From Prevotella sp. (GTDB lineage Bacteria > Bacteroidota > Bacteroidia > Bacteroidales > Bacteroidaceae), in assembly GCA_016285055.1 (NCBI GenBank), contig JAEEPZ010000012.1, positions 1 to 57,614 on the forward strand: 57,614 nucleotides of DNA, read 5' to 3'. The position numbers and the translations under genes are program-made. The notes under the pieces are model-generated. The model was given only the letters and a program-made list of their open reading frames with translations, was not told the origin of the DNA and made no database searches. This document shows, piece after piece, positions 28,557-38,600 of the stretch (position 1 is its first letter; every line of letters begins with the position of its first letter).

Positions 28557-31112
28557 TTAATAGAGCAGCCGGTGAAAGCGTTCGTCGCCATCGTCGGTTG
28601 CGGTTCTTTTTTGAGTAGAAGATGAGGACCCCGATTGGCCTTCAGGCTGGGGAGGTTTGATCTTCATAGCGTAGATGGCATTGGCATAGGCATTGAGCTG
28701 TTCCAATGTAGTGCCCTGTTCAATGATTTGCTTCGTGCTGTCAATGAGCTTGCGTGCCTTGTCGGCGTTGGTCCAATCATATTGATGGAAGTACAGATCC
28801 TGACTGCTCACCCAGTTTACTAGCCACTGCATTTCGAGCAGTCTTTCCTTCTGTTTCTTCATCATACCAGCGAGGCGCTTGGCCGTCTTCTCGTCTTTAG
28901 ACTCCAGCACCTCATCCACCTGTGCCTGCAGTTCCTTCAGCCGCAACTCGCCCTGGCTGTTGCCCAGACAGGCTTGTGCAGTCTTCAACTCCTCTAGAGC
29001 GTGCAGCAGCACACTCTTGGTATGTTCCCACTCCGATGCCCCTTCGAGCGCCTCAATACGGCGCAGCACCTCTTTCAGGTGTTGCAGCACAGCCTTCTTC
29101 TCGGTGTTCACGCGGTTGTCGGCCTCAACGTCGGCCAGCAACTGTTGAAGGTGTGACACATCTATTCCGTTCTCGGCCATCATGGCCAGACTACCGTATG
29201 CGCTGGCAATGTCGGCGATGATGCGTTGTGCCGCCTCAGCCACCGAGTGCATACGGCTGGTGTCAAGATGTTTCTCCACCGTGCAGTCCTGCTCAGGGAA
29301 ATAGGCCTCAAGCGTCATCTGCTCGCTGCTGTCTACCCGCAGCGTCACCTCAACGATGCTTCCCTTAGGTATGAGGCAGGGCACCTCGTCGCCAGTGATG
29401 ACAACGTCGGCCACCCACTCATAAAGATATGCCCTGGCGAGATGCTGATAGCTGTCAGCCTGATAAACGGGAATCTTTACCATGTCGTCCTCAACGCCTG
29501 GCCGCAACTGGCAAGTGGTATGGCGGTTGCGTATGACGCCTACGGCGGGCAGGGACTTGTTCTTTTCCAAACCCATGAAAGGCATGAACACGCCATCGGC
29601 CTTCTGCTCACTCCACACGGAGATGCCTATATGATAGGGCAGCACAGCACTGCCCACACGCGTGCCTTGCAGGATGGTAAACGAGTCTGGCGATGCCTCC
29701 AGGGCATTGCCTTTCTCATCGGTAAGGCTGATGTTGAAAGCGTTGGCCCTGCCTTCAACCAACTGTACGGTCACAACCCTGCCCTGAGTGTTCACCTCCA
29801 CCCTGCCACTGTCCCAGGCTTTGTCGGCTCTTGTCAGCAAGGCTGTCACTTTCGTGTATTTCTGTCCCAGTGCCAACTTCAGACTCACCCAGTCGGTCAG
29901 CTCTACGGTTGTAGCCTCGTATCCCACCTCCAGCTGTATGGCACGGGGCGACAGGGAAGTGTTGGGCGATGAGGGTTGGATGAGGTCGATGGTGGAGGCG
30001 TAGAGCGCAGCACCAGTAGCCACAGCAGTCATGGGGTCAATGCTGTTATCCACCACGGGAGCTATCTGTTCGCTGAGCATCTGCTGCACTAAAGGCAGAC
30101 GCGTAGGTCCTCCCACCAGAATTATCTTGTTGAGATTGCTTCCTGTCAAATTGTTGCGGCGTAACAGCTCAAGACAGCTGTCAACGGCTTTCTGCAGCGA
30201 TGGGCGCATCACGCTGAAAGCCTGTTTCTGTGTAATGGTGAGATCGAGTTCCATCTCTTCACCGTCATCGTCGCAGCCCAGCTCGCCCAAGTTTGAAAGG
30301 ATGTCATCCTGCCCGTTCACTGAGAGATGAATCTTCGCCTCTTCGGCGTATGTCTTCAAGGCTTCCCTCAGCAGCTGACGCTTTTGTTCGTCGGCCAGTG
30401 TATTCTGCAGCGAGAAGTTGGCCCCAAGGTGGGGCAGCAACAGCCGGTCGACGATGGCGTAGTCGAGGTTCTTGCCGCCTAAGTAGTTGTCGCCCTCTGT
30501 ATCGGCCACACGTATAATGCCGTCCTCAACACGCAGCAATGCGGCATCGAAAGTTCCCCCGCCAAAGTCGAACACCAGCCAGCAACCGTCCTTCTGTGTG
30601 GCCGACAGTCCGTAGGCCATAGCGGCAGCAATAGGCTCCTGCAGCAACTCGCACTGTGTAAATCCAGCCTGCTCAGCCGCTTGCAGCGTGGCCGTCTTTT
30701 GGTTGACGGTGAACTTTGCCGGCACGGTGACAACAGCGGCCTGCGGCTGTTCGTCGGTTACCAGAGCCTTCAGTGCCTTGAGTACCTGGGCCGAAAGGTC
30801 TATGCTGCTGTAGTCGTGCTGCATGTGACTGCTGTGGTAGACAGTATCGGTGCCCATAGTGCGTTTGAACTCCTGAAAGGTGTTCTGGCTCTCTGTCCGC
30901 CATGTGAGTGTGGCCCGGCGATTGTCTAACTTCAGGTCGTTGTAGGCGCTTTCACCCACCTTGATGTTCTGACGGCGGGTAAACGACACGCACGAGGGCA
31001 TGACCTCACGCAGCGTGTCGGTGCGCATCAGCATGGGAACGCCCTTCTCCATTCGGCAAATGGAGGAATTGGTGGTGCCGAGGTCTATGCCATAGTCGAT
31101 TTTCTGTCGCAT
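28557..31112 (-). CDS. Hsp70-family chaperone paralogue with extended C-terminal coiled coil
   Basis: The actin-like ATPase domain shows IDLGTTNSSICRM, VVTVPAKFTVNQK, LVFDFGGGTFDAALL and ILVGGPTRLPLVQQM. At 851 residues it is much longer than DnaK (about 640). The substrate-binding region is divergent, and a helical C-terminal third has coiled-coil-like runs and a Q/S/T-rich tail rather than the DnaK EEVD-like end. It is therefore a paralogue, not dnaK itself. Its direct neighbours are a GrpE-like protein, a J-like membrane protein and a pseudokinase-AAA+ protein, suggesting a dedicated chaperone circuit. Confidence 0.88.
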   Translation of the reverse strand: MRQKIDYGIDLGTTNSSICRMEKGVPMLMRTDTLREVMPSCVSFTRRQNIKVGESAYNDLKLDNRRATLTWRTESQNTFQEFKRTMGTDTVYHSSHMQHDYSSIDLSAQVLKALKALVTDEQPQAAVVTVPAKFTVNQKTATLQAAEQAGFTQCELLQEPIAAAMAYGLSATQKDGCWLVFDFGGGTFDAALLRVEDGIIRVADTEGDNYLGGKNLDYAIVDRLLLPHLGANFSLQNTLADEQKRQLLREALKTYAEEAKIHLSVNGQDDILSNLGELGCDDDGEEMELDLTITQKQAFSVMRPSLQKAVDSCLELLRRNNLTGSNLNKIILVGGPTRLPLVQQMLSEQIAPVVDNSIDPMTAVATGAALYASTIDLIQPSSPNTSLSPRAIQLEVGYEATTVELTDWVSLKLALGQKYTKVTALLTRADKAWDSGRVEVNTQGRVVTVQLVEGRANAFNISLTDEKGNALEASPDSFTILQGTRVGSAVLPYHIGISVWSEQKADGVFMPFMGLEKNKSLPAVGVIRNRHTTCQLRPGVEDDMVKIPVYQADSYQHLARAYLYEWVADVVITGDEVPCLIPKGSIVEVTLRVDSSEQMTLEAYFPEQDCTVEKHLDTSRMHSVAEAAQRIIADIASAYGSLAMMAENGIDVSHLQQLLADVEADNRVNTEKKAVLQHLKEVLRRIEALEGASEWEHTKSVLLHALEELKTAQACLGNSQGELRLKELQAQVDEVLESKDEKTAKRLAGMMKKQKERLLEMQWLVNWVSSQDLYFHQYDWTNADKARKLIDSTKQIIEQGTTLEQLNAYANAIYAMKIKPPQPEGQSGSSSSTQKRTATDDGDERFHRLLY

Positions 31113-31127
31113 AAGGATGAAGTTGTA

Positions 31128-31460
31128 TTATGGTTTCTGACTGACGGTGACCATAGCCACCTGAATCATCTCCCCTTGATAGTTTACTTGTGGCCGCGAC
31201 ACGGCAGTGATAAGTTGCTGCCCCGGAGGCATTGAGTCGTCGAGGTTGAAGCTTGCCACCACGCGCATACCGTCGCTATAGGGCTGTCCCAGCATGTCTA
31301 CAACCTCATAGCCGGCAGCCTGCAGAATAGTATTCATACGCTGCACGGAACGCTGCAGTTGCTTGTAGCCCCGCACAGCAGAATCCATGCGGGCCAAGTT
31401 CTGCTGCATGCGCACCAGTTCGTCGGCAAGAGCCAATACCATTTCGTGTTGTTCATTCAT
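31128..31460 (-). CDS. Small coiled-coil protein, possible GrpE-like nucleotide exchange factor
   Basis: 110 residues. An N-terminal amphipathic helix (about 1-45) leads to a short beta region with GYEVVDMLGQPYSDGM and later RPQVNYQGEMIQVAMVTVSQ. This order, a long helix then a small beta domain with the G-Q-P-Y/F-D element, recalls the C-terminal half of GrpE, at roughly half its length. It sits between the J-like membrane protein gene and the Hsp70 gene with 15-base gaps on both sides. The GrpE relation is an inference from weak similarity and context. Confidence 0.55.
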   Translation of the reverse strand: MNEQHEMVLALADELVRMQQNLARMDSAVRGYKQLQRSVQRMNTILQAAGYEVVDMLGQPYSDGMRVVASFNLDDSMPPGQQLITAVSRPQVNYQGEMIQVAMVTVSQKP

Positions 31461-31475
31461 AGGCGTAAGGGGAAA

Positions 31476-33011
31476 TTATTCAGTTTCTGTGGGTTCTTGC
31501 GGCAGTATAGGTTCATCAGCCCCGGCTGGAGATTCCTCAGGCACTATCGGCTCGTCAGGAGAAATCGGTTCGTCAGGCACTATCGGCTCGTCAGGAGAAA
31601 TCGGCTCGTCAGGGGAAATCGGCTCGTCAGGAGAAATCGGCTCGTCAGGTTCAATGGGACTGGCAGAGTCTTCTGCATCGGCAGAAACATCGGGAACAGT
31701 GACGGGAGGAGACATTTGATCATACTGGAATTCATCATTCAGCATCTCTTCCAAGCGTTTCTCAAACATTTTCAGCTCCTGCTCATCTTTGCCTACATAC
31801 CTGACAGACTCTAACGGCACAGGCAGGCCGTGAAGCGCAGGCACATTGGGAAGCGCAAATTTCTCCAAATCAGGCAGTTTGTAATTGGGCACATCAAGAA
31901 CGGGGTGATGGATTTCAATTTTGGGGCGTTGCCGGACTTTTTTCATAGTACTGATACCATTGGGGAAGCAGACTTTAAACAATCCCAGAAATATCACCCA
32001 GATAATAACGTAAACGAGGCAGGAGCGAATGATATCGCCAAAAGAATGTTCTTCATTGCCCGGCTCATTAACGAATGTACGCTCTCTCCATGCCGTGATG
32101 AGCTTCTCGGAAACAGACAGCGCATTCTTTGTCTTGACCTTCAAAGACTCATCGATTGCCAGATTGGCTGCAAGCTTCAAAGCTTCGTACATTTGCTCAA
32201 CATTCTGGCCGAGGAAAACCGGAAAATTCAATCGATAGAGCTGTCCCGCCATCTGATCACTCAGCATCTGGTAGGCCGCACTATCTACACCGATGGTTTT
32301 ACCGAGCCACGGCAACCAGTTATGGCCATCGTCGACCATCAGGGCAGTCACATTGCTTCGTTGCTCTGCGTCTTCTCTCTCGGTTATTTCTGCCAATTCC
32401 AAATGGTTCTCTATGCGCTGACGGACATTGGTGGTAAGCATGTCGCGCACTACACAAAGGAGTAACGAGTCAGAAGAGGACGACAACGGGAATTGCTCAA
32501 CCAGCGACAGCACATCGCTGAGACGTACATTGTTCTCTTCAGTGCAAATCGTATTCAAGACAAGACGGATGTCTTCCTCTTTTGTGAACAGCTGCTGGGC
32601 ATGCCTCACGGCCTCCTCATAACGTTCTGTGAGGAGCTCGGCCACAAAGATGTTCTGGGCGGCGGCATGGTCAGTGCGCTGCTGCCAACAGGCAAGTGCC
32701 TTAGCCGTATGTCCTTGGTCGAGCAGGCGTATGGCTTCTACATCGCAGGCAGAATCAGGTCCGCGCTCAAACCACAGCAGCGTGTCGGCGCTATAGTCGG
32801 CCGCTACCGTCTTCAGTCTGTTTTCTGCCTGTGTCACCTCGTCGTCGTCGACAGGTCCCAGCAGATGTTCCAGTCGCAATGGCAAGTCACACCGCTGCCC
32901 CACACGGGCATAGGCCTTTGCCTCAGTCTGCGCGGCCACCATCTCCTTCAGCGTGGCATTGGCAAACACGCCTATGAGACGGAAAGTGTTTTTCCGGAAT
33001 ATGCTTTTCAC
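31476..33011 (-). CDS. Membrane protein with J-domain-like N-terminus and PDEPIS-repeat tail
   Basis: The first 40 residues (FRLIGVFANATLKEMVAAQTE) resemble helices I-II of J-domains, but no HPD tripeptide is seen, so it is at best a J-like domain. A helical middle resembles TPR-like repeats (EAIRLLDQGHTAKALACWQQ). One membrane helix follows (CLVYVIIWVIFLGLFKVCF, about 340-358). The C-terminal part ends in repeated PDEPIS/PDEPIV hexapeptides encoded by an 18-base tandem repeat (31540-31652). It likely anchors or recruits the Hsp70-like protein encoded downstream. The hexapeptide number may vary between strains. Confidence 0.6.
   Translation of the reverse strand: MKSIFRKNTFRLIGVFANATLKEMVAAQTEAKAYARVGQRCDLPLRLEHLLGPVDDDEVTQAENRLKTVAADYSADTLLWFERGPDSACDVEAIRLLDQGHTAKALACWQQRTDHAAAQNIFVAELLTERYEEAVRHAQQLFTKEEDIRLVLNTICTEENNVRLSDVLSLVEQFPLSSSSDSLLLCVVRDMLTTNVRQRIENHLELAEITEREDAEQRSNVTALMVDDGHNWLPWLGKTIGVDSAAYQMLSDQMAGQLYRLNFPVFLGQNVEQMYEALKLAANLAIDESLKVKTKNALSVSEKLITAWRERTFVNEPGNEEHSFGDIIRSCLVYVIIWVIFLGLFKVCFPNGISTMKKVRQRPKIEIHHPVLDVPNYKLPDLEKFALPNVPALHGLPVPLESVRYVGKDEQELKMFEKRLEEMLNDEFQYDQMSPPVTVPDVSADAEDSASPIEPDEPISPDEPISPDEPISPDEPIVPDEPISPDEPIVPEESPAGADEPILPQEPTETE
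31540..31652. repeat. 18-base tandem repeat encoding PDEPI(S/V) units
   Basis: Units related to GGCTCGTCAGGAGAAATC and GGCTCGTCAGGCACTATC are repeated about six times. They encode the acidic proline-rich tail of the J-like membrane protein. Because each unit is 18 bases, changes in copy number keep the frame. Confidence 0.8.
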
Positions 33012-33050
33012 TTACATGGGATGGCGCTGCGGTTGATGTGATGGTGTTTT

Positions 33051-33238
33051 TTAGGTGAGTCTATAGACGACGATGGTAGCGATGCCCATGAGTACTGCTA
33101 TGATGCACAGTGCCCAGAAGGCATATTTTTTTATGACTTTGCGACGATGGAGTGACATCAGGCTTCTACGCTTGAACCTGGTGGCGTCGTCCTCCTTGTG
33201 ATGATGATGGTGATGATGCTGATGTTCTGACATGGTCA

Positions 33239-33239
<1 letters not shown>
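33051..33239 (-). CDS. Small His-rich single-pass membrane protein
   Basis: 62 residues. The N-terminus SEHQHHHHHHHKEDD carries a run of seven histidines that could bind metal. A basic linker follows, then one membrane helix (YAFWALCIIAVLMGIATIVVY). No family is recognised. The ATG shares a base with the GH106 stop (TAATG), implying coupled translation; an alternative ATG two codons later is possible. It lies 39 bases upstream of the J-like membrane protein gene. Confidence 0.65.
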
Positions 33240-36076
<2,837 letters not shown>

Positions 36077-36077
36077 G

Positions 36078-37322
36078 TCAGTTTCCGTCGGGTTTCAGGT
36101 TTTCCGTCATTGGCGATGGTGCCCACTGGAAGGTGCTCCAGTCGTCGGGCTGGGCGGGGTCGAAGTCCTTCCACTCGGGGCGCAGAGCGTGCACGAGTGG
36201 TAGGTTGAGCTGCTTCATGCCCATGACGACGCACTTGGCCACCTCGTAGGCGCCATAGGGATTGAAATGAGTGTTGTCGGCCAACGGCTTCGCCTGATTG
36301 GGGAAGGTGTTGGCGGGATAATGTACCAGGGCGCGCTTCGAGTTCTCCATGCCGAGGGTCTCGAAGAACGTCTTCGTCATCTGATTGAGATCAATGAGAG
36401 GCACCTTCTCGCGCTGTGCCACTTCCTTCATGGCTGCGGGGAAGTCGCCGTGGGTGTTCAGCAGTGTCTTGCCGTCGGTGTCGAAGGCGCGGCGCTGTGT
36501 GGGTGTGAGGAAGACGATGTCGGCACCCTTCTTGCGCACCTCATCGACGAATATCTTCAGCTGATACTGGTAATGGTACCATGCTCCGTCGCCCGGCCGC
36601 TTCTCCTTCTCGTCGTTGTGTCCAAACTCCACAAAGACATAGTCGCCGGCCTTCAGCGTCTGTAGAATCTTGTCCAAACGGAAAGAGGCGATGAAGGTGC
36701 GTGCTGTCAGTCCGCTCTCGGCATGGTTGCTGACGGCCACCTCTGGTCCGAACCACCGGGTAATCATCTGCCCCCATGATGCCCACGGCTCATAGTTCTG
36801 GTCCACGACGGTGGAGTTGCCGCAGAGGTAGATGGTGGGCACATCGGCCGGCTCTATGTGGATGCTCTGCACGGCAGGCTGCGGCCCGTTGAACTCCAAG
36901 GTCAGCTTGTCGTCCCAGGCCAGGTAGCCCTTCTCGCGGTCTTTAATCTTCACCCGCTTGTCGCCCTCGATGAGGGTGGAGCGCTTGTTCACCACAAACT
37001 CCACGGTCTGCGTGTCTTTCTTCTTCGGCGTCACGATGTTGTCCATCATCAGTCGGCGTCCCTCAGCGCGCACCGTGGTGTTGCCATTCTTCACGCCTCC
37101 AAGGACGACGCGCACACGGTAGTTGCCGTCGGGCACGCGGACGGAGAAATAGAACGGCGCCGTGGTGGGCTTCTTCACATTGGGAGCCGGCATCACATCG
37201 AAGCCATAGCCATCGTGCTCATTATATACGGGCTGTGCCTTCGTCAGGTCGAAGTCGAAGGACTGGGCCATCACAGCCATGGGCACGAAGGCCCAAAAAA
37301 ACAGTAAGAATCTCCTATACAT
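36078..37322 (-). CDS. Rhamnogalacturonan acetylesterase-like SGNH hydrolase (CE12 type)
   Basis: A signal peptide ends near MAVMAQS. An N-terminal beta-sandwich of about 150 residues precedes an SGNH esterase. Its block I reads IYLCGNSTVVDQ (nucleophile Ser about residue 170), followed by EFGHNDEKEK, and the catalytic Asp/His are in ADNTHFNPYGAYEVA. CE12 rhamnogalacturonan acetylesterases remove acetyl groups from pectin so rhamnosidases can act. It is the first gene of the leftward run and abuts the GH106 gene by one base. No SusC/SusD pair is present, so this is a minimal pectin set. Confidence 0.88.
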   Translation of the reverse strand: MYRRFLLFFWAFVPMAVMAQSFDFDLTKAQPVYNEHDGYGFDVMPAPNVKKPTTAPFYFSVRVPDGNYRVRVVLGGVKNGNTTVRAEGRRLMMDNIVTPKKKDTQTVEFVVNKRSTLIEGDKRVKIKDREKGYLAWDDKLTLEFNGPQPAVQSIHIEPADVPTIYLCGNSTVVDQNYEPWASWGQMITRWFGPEVAVSNHAESGLTARTFIASFRLDKILQTLKAGDYVFVEFGHNDEKEKRPGDGAWYHYQYQLKIFVDEVRKKGADIVFLTPTQRRAFDTDGKTLLNTHGDFPAAMKEVAQREKVPLIDLNQMTKTFFETLGMENSKRALVHYPANTFPNQAKPLADNTHFNPYGAYEVAKCVVMGMKQLNLPLVHALRPEWKDFDPAQPDDWSTFQWAPSPMTENLKPDGN

Positions 37323-37346
37323 TATCTATTTTGAATATTTGACCTG

Positions 37347-37354
37347 CAAAATTA
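37347..37354 (-). promoter_or_regulatory. Candidate -7 box (TAATTTTG) for the leftward pectin-chaperone run
   Basis: The minus strand reads TAATTTTG 25 bases upstream of the acetylesterase ATG, matching TAnnTTTG. A spaced -33 TTTG is not evident. Confidence 0.45.
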
Positions 37355-37397
37355 ACTATTTTTCCAATAAAAAGCAAGAATAAAAACAGAAAATTCA

Positions 37398-37405
37398 TAA
37401 CTTTG
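37398..37405 (+). promoter_or_regulatory. Candidate -7 box (TAACTTTG) for the beta-helix lipoprotein
   Basis: TAACTTTG, the commonest box in this window, lies 33 bases before the ATG at 37439. The -33 motif is weak. Confidence 0.5.
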
Positions 37406-37438
37406 CAGGCAAAATTGACAACAAAACCTTTCTGAGAC

Positions 37439-38416
37439 ATGAACAAACAACTGAAAATGATGGTATGGACGGCATCGGTGATGCTCGTCCTGAGTATGGT
37501 CTTTGCATCCTGCAAGGACAACAAATCGAAGTCGAAGGCCGATGACGACGATGAGGACGAGACGGAGCTGGCCGAGGACAGGGCCGATGACGACGAGGAT
37601 GACGTCACGACGATAGACGTGACTACTGCCCGTGAGCTCATCCTCGCTCTGCAAAACGATGTGCATATCAATGTCATTGTGAACGACGTGCTGCGTATGA
37701 CCGACGCCATCGACGAGCTGGTGGATGAGGGCAAGCTGAAGCGCTATCCGGAGGAAAACAACGACCACCTGAGGCCTGGCGTGTACTGGGCACCGGAATA
37801 CGACGGCAACACGCTCTTCATCGTAGGTCTGAACAACATCACCATCGAAGCGACCCACGAGGACCAAGGCTTCCTGCTTGCCACGCCACGCTATGCCGAC
37901 GTGCTGCACTTCGAGAAGTGCAAGGACATTGTCATCAAGAACTTCACGCTGGGCCACGAGGAGACTGGCGACTGCGTGGGCGACGTGCTGGTGTTCAACG
38001 GCAGCGAGAACATTGTCGTGGAGGACTGTCACCTCTTCGGCTGCGGCGTCAACGGACTGTCGGCCAGCGGCACCTCTAACATTGTTGTGAAGAACACCGA
38101 AATCTACGGCTGCAGCGACCGTGGCGTCGACCTGTACCGCTCAGAGAACGTCTGCTTCGACCACTGCAAGATTTTCAACAACGGCTGCGGCATGTACGTC
38201 GACCCCTACTGCTCCGACATCCTCTTCGCCCACTGCACCCTCAAGGACATCAAGGGGCAGATGTTCATCTGCTATGCACCTGTCAGCATCCGCAACAGCA
38301 AGATTGAGCACCACCACGATGACATGTCGGAGAACGTGGACTTCGCCAACTGCGACGTGGTGATGGACTACTCAGAAGCTGAAGAATACCCTGACATTGA
38401 GGACTGGGGCGAGTAG
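37439..38416 (+). CDS. Right-handed beta-helix repeat lipoprotein
   Basis: A lipoprotein signal (VMLVLSMVFASC) is followed by a very acidic Asp/Glu-rich linker (DDDDEDETELAEDRADDDEDD). The rest has NosD/pectate-lyase-like repeats such as FEKCKDIVIKNFTLGH, NGSENIVVEDCHLFGC and TSNIVVKNTEIYGCSDRG. Such parallel beta-helices bind or cleave polysaccharides. Divergence from the pectin esterase gene suggests a polysaccharide-related role, but no catalytic set is identifiable. It is surface or periplasmic and probably monocistronic. Confidence 0.8.
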   Translation: MNKQLKMMVWTASVMLVLSMVFASCKDNKSKSKADDDDEDETELAEDRADDDEDDVTTIDVTTARELILALQNDVHINVIVNDVLRMTDAIDELVDEGKLKRYPEENNDHLRPGVYWAPEYDGNTLFIVGLNNITIEATHEDQGFLLATPRYADVLHFEKCKDIVIKNFTLGHEETGDCVGDVLVFNGSENIVVEDCHLFGCGVNGLSASGTSNIVVKNTEIYGCSDRGVDLYRSENVCFDHCKIFNNGCGMYVDPYCSDILFAHCTLKDIKGQMFICYAPVSIRNSKIEHHHDDMSENVDFANCDVVMDYSEAEEYPDIEDWGE

Positions 38417-38466
38417 TTTCTTACAGTGCGGAAGTTTAAGGACAAAGGCGCAAGCTCGAAAAAAAA

Positions 38467-38570
38467 TCCCAGCGTGGGAACAAAATATTCCCAGCGTGGG
38501 AATAAATTATTCCCAGCCTGGGAACAAAATATTCCCAGCGTGGGAACAAAACATTCCCACGCTGGGAATT
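38467..38570. repeat. Five tandem TTCCCAGCGTGGGAA palindromes
   Basis: Palindromic units based on TTCCCAGCGTGGGAA, one with CAGCCTGGG, are repeated five times with AT-rich spacers (CAAAATA, TAAATTA). They lie between the convergent beta-helix and ABC exporter genes. Transcription from either side would make stable hairpins, so it may act as a bidirectional 3'-end stabiliser or terminator. Confidence 0.85.
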
Positions 38571-38600
38571 TTTCTGGGGTAGCGGACTGATGTGGAACAA

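Noticed and set aside
37599..37734. Acidic or serine-rich antisense frames opposite the beta-helix lipoprotein linker
   Set aside because: They mirror the Asp-rich linker codons and have no start context or family match.
38460..38580. CRISPR-like array of TTCCCAGCGTGGGAA
   Set aside because: Spacers are only about 6-8 bases and nearly identical; this is a tandem palindrome array.
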